NCBI GenBank assembly: GCA_015655035.1
Contig: JAATFS010000309.1
Location: forward strand, 1-12,318
Reading direction: 5' to 3'
Length of the DNA stretch: 12,318 nucleotides
DNA from: Lysobacterales bacterium
GTDB taxonomy: Bacteria > Pseudomonadota > Gammaproteobacteria > Xanthomonadales > Xanthomonadaceae
A program made the position numbers and the translations under genes. The notes under the pieces are model-generated. The model saw only the letters and a program-made list of their open reading frames with translations, ran no database searches and was not told the origin of the DNA. Shown here one piece after another: positions 1-7,067 of this stretch (positions are counted from its first letter, which is position 1; each line of letters opens with the position of its first letter).

Positions 1-41
1 CCGTTCTGATCGGCGATCGCCTCACTGCGCCTGCGTCATCA

Positions 42-68
42 CGAAAGCCCCTGTTTCAGGGGCTTTCG
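42..68 (+). terminator. Rho-independent-type terminator of an upstream gene
   Basis: A perfect 12-base-pair inverted repeat (CGAAAGCCCCTG at 42-53, CAGGGGCTTTCG at 57-68) closes a three-base TTT loop. The following bases (catttg) give only a weak T stretch. A TGA at 7-9 could be the stop of the gene served by this hairpin, 32 bases upstream, but nothing of that protein can be recognised in the window. The structure is nearly symmetric, so it could act on either strand. Confidence 0.75.
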
Positions 69-427
69 CATTTGTGATGGGCAGGCCAATAAATGCTCTA
101 GTAGTGTGATATCCGTCCTGGTTTTCGTGCAGCGAAGTCACTTTTCCGCGACATCCGTGCTCGTAGTGTGTGGATGAGTCCAGCTGGAGTCTGCAGGCAT
201 GTCCGCAACCGAAATCGATAGTGCGTCGCCATGCTTTTTCTGTGGACGACCTGAACGGAGAAAGAGGCGAGGTGGGTGCCAGTGATGGTGGCCCAGGATT
301 CCCTCTGTAGAGCGCCTGGATGGATCATCGCGTTGCGGAACGAAGGACGGCTCTTGCGAGGCTGCGGGAGTAGTGGCGCGATCGGGTGTTGCTGGCGGAT
401 GTCCAGGTTGTCGCGGACGTGCATCGT
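69..427. other. Intergenic gap with no supported gene
   Basis: This 359-base stretch between the first terminator and the nucleotidyltransferase gene shows no convincing coding region. The open frames crossing it on both strands give low-complexity or unfamiliar peptides without a ribosome binding site or family resemblance. The left part (about 75-260) is visibly less GC-rich than the rest of the window and holds two similar TAGTGTG strings (near 104 and 165). It probably contains the promoter of the gene at 428; I cannot point to a reliable -35/-10 pair. A worn remnant of a mobile element is possible but not shown. Confidence 0.4.
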
Positions 428-1036
428 TTGAATACATCGCACGCAGCTCTGGTGCTGGCCTCAGGCGGGAGCCAGCGACTGGGACGTTCCAAGCAAATGC
501 TGACGCGCGATGGCGAGCCGCTGGTGCGACGCGCGGTGCGATTGGCATTGATGACCATGCCCCGGCGCTGTGTCGTGGTACTCGGTGCCGATGCCGCCCG
601 GGTGGAGCCGCTGTTGCAGGACATGGACGTGGAGATCGTGTTCGATCCGGACTGGCGGCAGGGCATGGACAGCAGCCTGGCCTGCCTGCGCCATAGCGTG
701 CAGGACGATCCGGACATCGTGTGCAGCCTGGTGCTCGGCTGCGATCAGCCGGCGCTGGAAGCGGCCCATCTGTGCGCATTGCTGGATGCCGCGTCGCAGT
801 CGTCTTCAGGTTGCGCGACCGCAGGTTACGAAGGTATGCGGGGTATCCCGTTGGTGGTGGCGCAGTTGGCATTGCGGCGTGCGCTATTGCGGGGCAATCA
901 CGGATTGCGCAGCCTGTTCGTGGCGATGGAGCCGCAGCGGCTGGCCTGCATCACCGCGCCGGCGCTGGCGTTGGATATCGACACGCCACGCGATGTGGAT
1001 GCAGCCCGGTCGCGCGGCTGGCTGGACCCGGAATAG
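428..1036 (+). CDS. MocA/MobA-like nucleotidyltransferase (molybdenum cofactor cytidylyltransferase type)
   Basis: The product (202 aa from this start) has the NTP-transferase Rossmann-like fold of the MobA/MocA/IspD group. An N-terminal nucleotide-binding loop at residues 10-25 (LASGGSQRLGRSKQML) matches the LAAGxSxRxGxxKxL pattern. GMDSSL at 79-84 and CDQP at 105-108, with the likely metal-binding Asp106, are typical of the MocA (YgfJ) branch, which adds CMP to molybdopterin for the xanthine dehydrogenase family. The start is uncertain. The frame is open from GTG 386, with another GTG at 419, and I chose TTG 428 because the family usually begins only a few residues before the first beta strand. 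The second Ala of LAAG is Ser here. No molybdoenzyme gene lies beside it in this window. A weak hairpin at 1069-1084 follows the stop. Substrate choice (CTP or GTP, or a non-molybdopterin acceptor) is inferred from family only. Confidence 0.82.
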   Translation: MNTSHAALVLASGGSQRLGRSKQMLTRDGEPLVRRAVRLALMTMPRRCVVVLGADAARVEPLLQDMDVEIVFDPDWRQGMDSSLACLRHSVQDDPDIVCSLVLGCDQPALEAAHLCALLDAASQSSSGCATAGYEGMRGIPLVVAQLALRRALLRGNHGLRSLFVAMEPQRLACITAPALALDIDTPRDVDAARSRGWLDPE

Positions 1037-1264
1037 GCGCAGTTGCATCGCTCTGAACCGCCGGGAGACGCGACGCCAGTCGCGGCCAGCGACGCGACAG
1101 GAGAAGGATGCCGGGGAGCGTATGCGGGCTGACGTCTCTGCCACCTTGAAGCGTAGGCAGCGGCTACGGAACTGGGATAGATTCGGGGGCTTGTCCCTCT
1201 GTCTCGAGGGCGAATCGGCCCGGGTGCGCTGCGCCTGCCCCGCCTGACCAGGACCGCGAACACC

Positions 1265-2509
1265 GTGATTCCCACTTCCAGCGCTTTGATCCAGAACGAT
1301 ATCGTCGTCTTCGGCTTGATTGCCGCCACGTTGGGGGCCGTCATGTGGACCGCCTCGCGCGAGCGCGGCATGTGGCGGCGCTTCTATACCTACGTACCCG
1401 CGATGTCGCTGTGCTACCTGCTGCCGGGTGTCTACAACACCGTGGGGCTGATCGATGGGCAGGGCTCCCGGCTATACGACCCGATCGCGCGCGATGTGCT
1501 GTTGCCGGCCGCACTGGTGCTGTTGACGCTGACCATCGATTTGAAAGGCATTCTGCGGCTGGGGCCGAAGATCGTGCTGATGTACCTGGGCGCATCCCTC
1601 AGCATCATGATTGGCGCGGTGGTCGCGTTTCAGCTGATGAAGTGGCTGCATCCCGCCACGGTGGCTGGCGACACCTGGGCCGGCATGGCCGCGCTGGCGG
1701 GCAGTTGGATCGGCGGCGGCGCCAACATGCTGGCGATGCGCGAAGTGTTCGATGTCGATGCCACCACCTTTGGCCAGTTCGTGGTGGTCGATGTCGGCGT
1801 GGCCTATGTCTGGATGGCGGTGCTGATCTTCCTGGCTGCGCGCGCGCCGGCGATCGACGCCCGCAGCGGTGCCGATACCCGAGGTATCGACGAACTAAAG
1901 GAACGCATCGCGCGTTTCCAGGCCCAGCACGAGCGCGTGGCCAGCCTCACCGACCTGATGCTGATCGTGGGCGTGGCATTTGGCGCGGTGGGATTGGCAC
2001 ATGCGATCGCGCAGCCGCTGGCCGCCTGGTTCGACGCCAATGTCAGCTGGGCGGCTCAGTTCAGCCTGGGCTCGCCGTTCGTGTGGGTGGTGGTACTGGC
2101 GACGACGATCGGGCTGCTGTTGAGCTGCACCGGTGCGCGCAGGCTGGAAGGTGCCGGCGCCTCGCGTATCGGCTCGTTGCTGTTGTACTTCCTGGTCGCG
2201 TGCATCGGTATGCAGATGGATCTGCTGGCCTTGCTCGACCGGCCGTGGATCTTCCTGCTGGGGCTGATCTGGATGGCGGTGCATATCGTGCTGCTGTTGG
2301 GGCTGGGCAAGCTGTTGCGCGTGCCGTTCTTCTATTTCGCGATCGGCTCGCAATCCAATGTCGGGGGGCCGGCATCGGCGCCGGTGGTCGCGGCGGCGTT
2401 CCATCCGGCGTTGGCCCCGGTCGGGGTTCTGCTGGGCACGCTGGGCTATGCCACCGGCACCTACCTGGCCTACCTGGTCGGCATCACCTTGCGTGCGATG
2501 GCCAGTTGA
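1265..2509 (+). CDS. DUF819 (YjcL-like) family multi-spanning membrane protein
   Basis: This 414-residue protein is hydrophobic nearly throughout, with roughly ten to twelve predicted inner-membrane segments starting at about residue 9. It resembles the DUF819/YjcL family, a group of probable transporters without an assigned substrate. Two related glycine-rich stretches, GSWIGGGANM at 146-155 in the first half and GSQSNVGGPAS at 361-371 in the second, suggest the internal two-repeat architecture common in secondary transporters. A polar, charged segment at about 196-222 separates the halves and is probably a cytoplasmic loop. The start is GTG 1265, with AGGA at 1250-1253 as a somewhat distant ribosome binding site. 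It lies 228 bases after the nucleotidyltransferase gene and is probably transcribed on its own. It converges on the cstA unit. A transport role is inference from topology. Confidence 0.82.
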   Translation: MIPTSSALIQNDIVVFGLIAATLGAVMWTASRERGMWRRFYTYVPAMSLCYLLPGVYNTVGLIDGQGSRLYDPIARDVLLPAALVLLTLTIDLKGILRLGPKIVLMYLGASLSIMIGAVVAFQLMKWLHPATVAGDTWAGMAALAGSWIGGGANMLAMREVFDVDATTFGQFVVVDVGVAYVWMAVLIFLAARAPAIDARSGADTRGIDELKERIARFQAQHERVASLTDLMLIVGVAFGAVGLAHAIAQPLAAWFDANVSWAAQFSLGSPFVWVVVLATTIGLLLSCTGARRLEGAGASRIGSLLLYFLVACIGMQMDLLALLDRPWIFLLGLIWMAVHIVLLLGLGKLLRVPFFYFAIGSQSNVGGPASAPVVAAAFHPALAPVGVLLGTLGYATGTYLAYLVGITLRAMAS

Positions 2510-2599
2510 GCCACAGGGCTGAAATCCTCCGCACGAGGCAGTTTCCACCCGGCAGCGGGCGGAACCAGGGGTAAGTGGGCGCGCTCCGAGAGGCCGAAA

Positions 2600-2627
2600 G
2601 GCGTAGAGGAAAGACCTCCTCTACGCC
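2600..2627 (-). terminator. Terminator hairpin between converging genes, mainly for the cstA unit
   Basis: GGCGTAGAGG (2600-2609) and CCTCTACGCC (2618-2627) form a perfect 10-base-pair stem with an 8-base loop. Read on the minus strand the stem is followed by TTTCGG, a short T stretch, and it lies about 22 bases past the stop of the small YbdD/YjiX-family gene. It sits about 90 bases beyond the converging DUF819 gene, so it may stop transcription from both sides. Confidence 0.65.
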
Positions 2628-2649
2628 AAGACGCCGGAGCGTCAGGTCC

Positions 2650-2874
2650 TCAGCAGCACCGAAACCCGCTCTTGCCGCCGTAGCGCGCTTCCTGGCGTTC
2701 GCGGAAGAACGTCGGGTAATCCATGACCGGACGCTCAGGATGCTTCTCCCGGATGTGCCGTACGTAGTTGTCGTAGTCGGGAATGCCGCAGCACAGGCGT
2801 GCGGTCTGCACCAGGCGCCGCCAGATACGGCGATGCGCCTGGTACTGCCCGATTGGAACCAGTTCGGTGCTCAT
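2650..2874 (-). CDS. YbdD/YjiX family small protein, CstA partner
   Basis: This 74-residue protein belongs to the YbdD/YjiX (DUF466) family. Its signature is CCGIPDYDNYVRH in the middle, then HPERPVM, an FFRERQEARYGG block, and the terminal FRCC. The two adjacent cysteines at the C terminus and the CC in the first third are visible. Family members are encoded directly after CstA/BtsT-type transporters and are thought to be needed for their activity; the biochemical role is not settled. The ATG at 2874 overlaps the cstA TGA by one base (TGATG), which favours translational coupling. A GTG one codon earlier (2877) is also possible. It is followed by the hairpin at 2600-2627, so it is the last gene of the unit. 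Confidence 0.92.
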   Translation of the reverse strand: MSTELVPIGQYQAHRRIWRRLVQTARLCCGIPDYDNYVRHIREKHPERPVMDYPTFFRERQEARYGGKSGFRCC

Positions 2875-4946
2875 CACAGGTCCGCCAGTTGGTGCGGCTG
2901 CAACGCCACGTAGGCGGTTTCCTTGTCGGTGCGTTGCGGCGAACGGCGAGCGGCCAGGATGGTCTTCACCGAGTAAATCAGCGTCGACAGCACCACGAAC
3001 AGGAACAGCACGGTCAGGCCGGTATTGACGTAGGCGTTGGTGACGATCTGCTGCATCTGTGCGACCGACTTGGCCGGTGCGGTGATGTTGCCGCTGGCGA
3101 TCGCATCCTGGAACTTGTGTGCCTGTGCCAGGAAGCCCTGCGCCGGGTTGCTGTCGAAGATCTTGATCAAGCTGGCATAGGTGGTGCAGATCAATAGCCA
3201 GGTGGCAGGCACGACGGTGACCCAGGCGTAGCGATCACGCTTCATCTTGAACAGCACCACGGTCCCCAGCATCAGCGCGATGCCGGCAAGCATCTGGTTG
3301 GAGATGCCAAAAAGCGGCCATAGCGTCTGGATACCGCCGAACGGATCGGCCACGCCGGTGTAGAGCAGGTAGCCCCACAACGCGACGCAGCCGGCGGTGG
3401 CGATGATGTTGGCGGTCCATGATTCGGTTCTGCGCATGGCCGGGATGAAATTGCCTAGCAGGTCCTGCAGCATGAAGCGGCCGGCGCGGGTGCCGGCATC
3501 GACGGCGGTCAGGATGAACAGCGCCTCGAACAGGATCGCGAAGTGGTACCAGAACGCCATCGCATTCGCGCTCGGCAGCGCATGGTGCAGTATCTGCGCG
3601 ATGCCGACGGCCAGTGTCGGTGCGCCGCCGGCGCGGGCCAGGATGGTGTGTTCGCCGATGTCCCGGGCGGTGGCTTCGAGCACGTCCGGGGTGATCGCAA
3701 AGCCCCATTCAGAGACCTTGGCTGCGACCGCCGCCACGTCGCTGCCGACCAGCGCGACCGGGCTGTTCATCGCGAAGTAGACGCCGGGCTCGATGATCGA
3801 GGCAGCCACCAGCGCCATCACCGCGACGAACGATTCCATCAGCATGCCGCCGTAGCCGATGTAGCGCATATGCGCTTCGTTGGCGAGCAGTTTGGGGGTG
3901 GTGCCCGACGAGATCAGGGCATGGAAACCGGATACCGCGCCGCAGGCAATGGTGATGAACAGGAACGGGAAGATGCCGCCCTTCCACACCGGACCATCGC
4001 CGCTGGCGGCAAACTGGGTCAGCGCCGGCATTTTCAGTTCCGGCATCACGATCACGATGCCGATGGCCAGCGCGACGATGGTGCCGATCTTGAGGAAGGT
4101 GGACAAATAGTCGCGCGGCGCCAGCAACAGCCACACCGGCAGTACCGAAGCCACGAATCCGTAGCCGATCAGCAGCCAGGTGATCTGCGGCGCGGTGAAG
4201 GTGAAGATCGGGCCCCAGGTCGGGTCGGCGGCGACCCGGCCACCGAACCAGATCGCGGCCAGCAGCAGGATCAGCCCGACCACCGAGATCTCGCCGATCT
4301 TGCCGGGGCGGATGTAGCGCATGTACACGCCCATCATGATCGCGATCGGCATCGTCGCGATCACTGTGAACATGCCCCATGGGCTTTCCGCCAGCGCCTT
4401 GACCACCACCATCGCCAGCACCGCCAGGATGATGATCATGATCAGGAATGCGCCGAACAGTGCGATGGTGCCGGGCACCTGACCCATCTCCTCGCGCACC
4501 AGGTCGCCCAGCGAGCGGCCGTTGCGGCGGCTGGACAGGAACAGCACCACGAAATCCTGCACCGCGCCGGCGAATACCACCCCGACCACCAGCCACAACA
4601 GGCCGGGCAGGTAGCCCATCTGCGCGGCGAGCACCGGGCCGACCAAGGGGCCGGCACCGGCGATCGCGGCGAAATGATGGCCGAACAATACGTGCTTGTT
4701 GGTCGGCACGTAGTCCAGGCCATCGTTGTTGAGCACCGCAGGCGTGGCCCGGGTCGGGTCCAACTGCATGACCTTGTCGGCGATGAAGCGGCTGTAGAAA
4801 CGATAGGCGATCAGATAGATCGATACCGCTGCGACCACGATCCACAACGCATTGATGTGTTCACCGCGGCGTAGCGCGACTGTCCCCAAGCAGAACGCGG
4901 CCACGACCGCGAGCGCGGCCCAAGCCAGTTTCGAAATACCTTTCAT
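2874..4946 (-). CDS. cstA: Carbon starvation protein A, CstA/BtsT-type inner-membrane transporter
   Basis: The 690-residue product has the full length of the CstA family and a large number of membrane segments (about 16-18) across its whole length. Family hallmarks are NDGLDYVPTNKHVLFGHHFA at 74-93, followed by AIAGAGPLVGP (94-104), AGAVQDF at 126-132, and SSGTTPKLLANE at 346-357 after GFHAL. In enterobacteria these proteins are proton-linked carriers for pyruvate and have been linked to peptide use during carbon starvation. Pyruvate is therefore a likely substrate here, by family. The ATG at 4946 has a strong GGAGG ribosome binding site at 4954-4958, seven bases away. The small YbdD/YjiX gene follows with a TGATG overlap. 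The 275-base region to the divergent pirin gene must hold its promoter. The two-component systems that control CstA-type genes elsewhere are not encoded in this window. Confidence 0.95.
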   Translation of the reverse strand: MKGISKLAWAALAVVAAFCLGTVALRRGEHINALWIVVAAVSIYLIAYRFYSRFIADKVMQLDPTRATPAVLNNDGLDYVPTNKHVLFGHHFAAIAGAGPLVGPVLAAQMGYLPGLLWLVVGVVFAGAVQDFVVLFLSSRRNGRSLGDLVREEMGQVPGTIALFGAFLIMIIILAVLAMVVVKALAESPWGMFTVIATMPIAIMMGVYMRYIRPGKIGEISVVGLILLLAAIWFGGRVAADPTWGPIFTFTAPQITWLLIGYGFVASVLPVWLLLAPRDYLSTFLKIGTIVALAIGIVIVMPELKMPALTQFAASGDGPVWKGGIFPFLFITIACGAVSGFHALISSGTTPKLLANEAHMRYIGYGGMLMESFVAVMALVAASIIEPGVYFAMNSPVALVGSDVAAVAAKVSEWGFAITPDVLEATARDIGEHTILARAGGAPTLAVGIAQILHHALPSANAMAFWYHFAILFEALFILTAVDAGTRAGRFMLQDLLGNFIPAMRRTESWTANIIATAGCVALWGYLLYTGVADPFGGIQTLWPLFGISNQMLAGIALMLGTVVLFKMKRDRYAWVTVVPATWLLICTTYASLIKIFDSNPAQGFLAQAHKFQDAIASGNITAPAKSVAQMQQIVTNAYVNTGLTVLFLFVVLSTLIYSVKTILAARRSPQRTDKETAYVALQPHQLADL

Positions 4947-4982
4947 GCAGACCCCTCCGGAAAGACCGGGTCAAGGTTCCTC

Positions 4983-4992
4983 TGTGGCCACA
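4983..4992. promoter_or_regulatory. Perfect 10-base palindrome TGTGGCCACA upstream of cstA
   Basis: TGTGGCCACA lies 37 bases before the cstA start, inside the 275-base divergent region shared with the pirin gene. Its half-sites resemble the TGTG/CACA half-sites of Crp/Clp operators, but the usual six-base spacer is absent, so it is not a canonical Crp site. It could be a leader or operator element. No reliable -35/-10 pair was found on either strand of this region. Confidence 0.2.
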
Positions 4993-5221
4993 AGGCGGTC
5001 AATGCCATCGCTCCTGGCGACCCTAGAACTTTGGTCGTAGGTGGGTGCTGCGGCCACTCGTAATCGGTGGCTCGATCCGGGGTGGTTGGCGTCCGTCGGA
5101 GCGGCGGCGGGCGGCCGTGCACAAGGGGAAAGGCGGGTTTGTGGAACAATCGGTTGCACCGGCCCTGGTTGGGTACGTGGGTAGCGGCTCCATATCGAGG
5201 GCGTTCCCAGGAGATTCTTGT

Positions 5222-6082
5222 ATGAGCGATATCCCGATTGCCACGCCGGCGCGCGTTCTGCGTACGGTGCGTGGCCTGCCCACGTCCGATGGTGGCGGCG
5301 TCAAGTTGACGCGGGTCATCGGTTCGCCCGAACTGCCCGATCTGGATCCGTTTCTGCTGCTCGACGAGTTCGGTACCGACCGCGCCGAGGACTATATCGC
5401 CGGCTTCCCCAGCCATCCTCATCGCGGCTTCGAGACGGTCACCTACATGCTCGACGGGCGCATGCGGCACAAGGACAACCACGGCAACGAGGGGTTGCTC
5501 ACCCCGGGCAGCGTGCAATGGATGACGGCCGGGCGCGGCTTGATCCATTCGGAGATGCCGGAGCAGGAGGCCGGTCGCATGCGCGGCTTCCAGCTATGGG
5601 TGAACCTGCCGGCGCGCGACAAGATGAGCGCGCCGAAGTACCAGGAGTACGCGCCGGACCACATTCCGCTGGCAACCCCTGCGGCAGGCGTGAAGATCAA
5701 GGTGATCGCCGGCCAGGTCGGCGAGGTGATCGGCCCGATCGTGCAGCCGGCCACCGATCCGTTGTACCTGGATATCGAGTTGCAGCCCGGCAGCGAATGG
5801 CAGCATGCGCTGGTGGCTGGCCACAATGCTTTCGGCTATGTCTTCGAAGGCGATGTGACCGTGGGCGCGGGCGAAGCGGCCACTGTACTGGCATCGCAGC
5901 AGTTGGCGGTGCTGGGCGGCGGGGAGGTATTGCAGCTACGCGCGGGTCAGCGCGGCGCGCGTCTGATCCTGGTGGCGGGAAGGCCGCTGCGCGAGCCGGT
6001 GATGCGGCATGGCCCGTTCGTGATGAATACCAGGCAGGAGCTGATGCAGGCGTTCGTCGATTTCCAGGAAGGAAGATTCTGA
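5222..6082 (+). CDS. Pirin family protein (YhhW-like bicupin)
   Basis: This 286-residue protein has the double-stranded beta-helix bicupin fold of pirins. The metal site typical of the family is complete: His65 and His67 in SHPHRGFETV, and His109 with Glu111 in TAGRGLIHSEMP. E. coli YhhW and human pirin, which share this site, show quercetin 2,3-dioxygenase activity in vitro; the physiological substrate is generally unknown. The frame is open further upstream (to 5045), but ATG 5222 has an AGGAG ribosome binding site at 5209-5213, and the protein then begins at the usual pirin N terminus. It is divergent from cstA and converges on aqpZ. The C-terminal cupin half carries the FVMNTRQELMQAFVDFQEGRF block typical of the family. 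Probably cytoplasmic. Confidence 0.92.
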   Translation: MSDIPIATPARVLRTVRGLPTSDGGGVKLTRVIGSPELPDLDPFLLLDEFGTDRAEDYIAGFPSHPHRGFETVTYMLDGRMRHKDNHGNEGLLTPGSVQWMTAGRGLIHSEMPEQEAGRMRGFQLWVNLPARDKMSAPKYQEYAPDHIPLATPAAGVKIKVIAGQVGEVIGPIVQPATDPLYLDIELQPGSEWQHALVAGHNAFGYVFEGDVTVGAGEAATVLASQQLAVLGGGEVLQLRAGQRGARLILVAGRPLREPVMRHGPFVMNTRQELMQAFVDFQEGRF

Positions 6083-6105
6083 CGAAGGTGGTGCGTTGTC
6101 TCGGT

Positions 6106-6127
6106 AGCGCCGGGCGAACCCGGCGCT
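6106..6127. terminator. Short perfect hairpin after the pirin gene
   Basis: AGCGCCGGG (6106-6114) and CCCGGCGCT (6119-6127) form a perfect 9-base-pair stem closed by the stable tetraloop CGAA. It starts 23 bases after the pirin stop at 6082. No T run follows on either strand, so it may act as an RNA 3'-end stabiliser or as a terminator without a U tract. Confidence 0.5.
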
Positions 6128-6130
6128 GCG

Positions 6131-6170
6131 TGTTGCGCCCGTGGCCAGGGATGCGGCCACGGGCGCAGCA
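6131..6170. terminator. Long hairpin between converging pirin and aqpZ genes
   Basis: The arms 6131-6146 and 6155-6170 pair over 16 positions, all Watson-Crick except one that becomes a G-U wobble, around an 8-base loop (6147-6154). It begins 6 bases past the aqpZ stop on the minus strand and immediately follows the shorter hairpin at 6106-6127. The stem is very GC-rich and lacks a T run. Its position fits a two-way transcription barrier for the converging genes. Confidence 0.6.
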
Positions 6171-6176
6171 ATGCGC

Positions 6177-6893
6177 TTATTCCTTGCCGAGACCCTTGTA
6201 GATCAGGCCGCCGATCAAGCCGCCGATCAGCGGAGCGATCCAGAACAGCCACAGCTGCGAGGTCGCGCCGGAGCCGGCGAAGAACGCTACCGCAGTGGAG
6301 CGGGCCGGGTTCACCGAGGTATTGGTGACCGGGATGCTGATCAGGTGGATCAACGTCAGCGCCAGGCCGATGGCGATCGGCGCGAAGCCCGCCGGCGCGC
6401 GGCCATGGGTGGACCCCATGATCACCAGCAGGAACACGGCGGTCAGCACGACTTCGGTCAGGAACGAAGCGGCCAGCGAATAGCCACCCGGGGACAGTTC
6501 GCCGAAGCCATTGCTGGCAAACGCACCGGCCTGGCTACCGTCGATCTGGAAGCCCGCCTGGCCCTGCGCGATCTGCAACAACACGAACCCGGCCAGCAGG
6601 CCGCCCAGCACCTGCACTACCACGTAGGGCAGCAGGTCGCGTGCCGGGAACCGGCCACCTGCCCACAGGCCGAAGCTGACTGCCGGATTGAAGTGGCCGC
6701 CGGAAATGTGGCCGAACGCATAGGCGCCGGTCAGTACGGTCAAACCGAATGCCAGCGCTACGCCGACGAAGCCTATGCCCAACGGGTTGGCGTCGCCGCC
6801 GAACTTGGCGGCCAGCACAGCGCTGCCGCAACCACCCAGGACCAGCCAAAAGGTGCCGAGAAACTCCGCCGTCAGCCGTTTGGTTAGTGTCAT
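6177..6893 (-). CDS. aqpZ: Aquaporin Z, water channel
   Basis: This 238-residue membrane protein is a full-length aquaporin with six membrane segments and two half-helices. The NPA motifs are at 69-71 (GGHFNPAVS) and 195-197 (TSVNPARST). The selectivity-filter residues His183, Thr192 and Arg198 match those of E. coli AqpZ, and a Phe near 49 completes the narrow water-selective pore. The stretch around the second NPA is almost identical to E. coli AqpZ, so water selectivity rather than glycerol transport is expected. An ATG five codons upstream (6908) is in frame, but a GGAGGA ribosome binding site at 6901-6906 overlaps that codon and is placed seven bases before ATG 6893, which decides the start. 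It is flanked by two pirin genes; an AT-rich promoter with a palindrome lies just upstream. Confidence 0.96.
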   Translation of the reverse strand: MTLTKRLTAEFLGTFWLVLGGCGSAVLAAKFGGDANPLGIGFVGVALAFGLTVLTGAYAFGHISGGHFNPAVSFGLWAGGRFPARDLLPYVVVQVLGGLLAGFVLLQIAQGQAGFQIDGSQAGAFASNGFGELSPGGYSLAASFLTEVVLTAVFLLVIMGSTHGRAPAGFAPIAIGLALTLIHLISIPVTNTSVNPARSTAVAFFAGSGATSQLWLFWIAPLIGGLIGGLIYKGLGKE

Positions 6894-6933
6894 ACCAATA
6901 TCCTCCATGCCCGCCGGAATGACGGGATGGTGA

Positions 6934-6962
6934 ATTCAAACGCTAATTCATTTATTAATCAA
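6934..6962 (-). promoter_or_regulatory. Candidate sigma-70-type promoter of aqpZ
   Basis: On the minus strand TTGATT (6962-6957) and TTGAAT (6939-6934) are separated by 17 bases, each matching four of six consensus positions. They lie in an unusually AT-rich stretch (about 6932-6970) in an otherwise GC-rich window. The -10 hexamer ends 40 bases before the chosen aqpZ start. No other gene could use this promoter in that direction. Confidence 0.4.
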
Positions 6963-6970
6963 CTAGTTGA
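6959..6970. promoter_or_regulatory. Candidate operator, palindrome TCAACTAGTTGA
   Basis: TCAACTAGTTGA is a perfect 12-base palindrome overlapping the proposed -35 element of aqpZ. Its size and symmetry suit a dimeric winged-helix regulator of the MarR or a similar family, which would repress by covering the -35. No regulator gene lies in this window, so the binding protein is unknown. That it is an operator is inference from symmetry and position. Confidence 0.35.
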
Positions 6971-7067
6971 CATGTTCTCAGGCGGTGTTGGCGGGCCGTG
7001 CAGGGCTTCTGCGTACGCGGCATGCCGCCGTCGCGCCTGAAGCGCAACGGCATCCGGAGAGTGCCGC

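Noticed and set aside
73..110. Possible Crp/Clp site near TTTGTGATGG
   Set aside because: Only one TGTGA half-site is present; no TCACA follows at the required distance.
98..872. Overlapping minus-strand open frames before and across the nucleotidyltransferase gene
   Set aside because: They are low-complexity, Pro/Arg/Ala-rich translations opposite a recognisable gene, with no ribosome binding site or family resemblance.
3543..4874. 443-codon plus-strand open frame opposite cstA
   Set aside because: Its translation is rich in His, Arg, Gln and Asp in the way antisense frames of GC-rich membrane protein genes are; cstA on the minus strand is unmistakable.
6141..6887. 248-codon plus-strand open frame opposite aqpZ
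   Set aside because: It starts inside the intergenic hairpin and its translation is Gln/Arg/Ala-rich; aqpZ with both NPA motifs is on the other strand.
7011..7028. Palindromes GCGTACGC and GCGGCATGCCGC after the second pirin gene
   Set aside because: They have no loop and no T run, and short GC palindromes are expected often in sequence of this composition.
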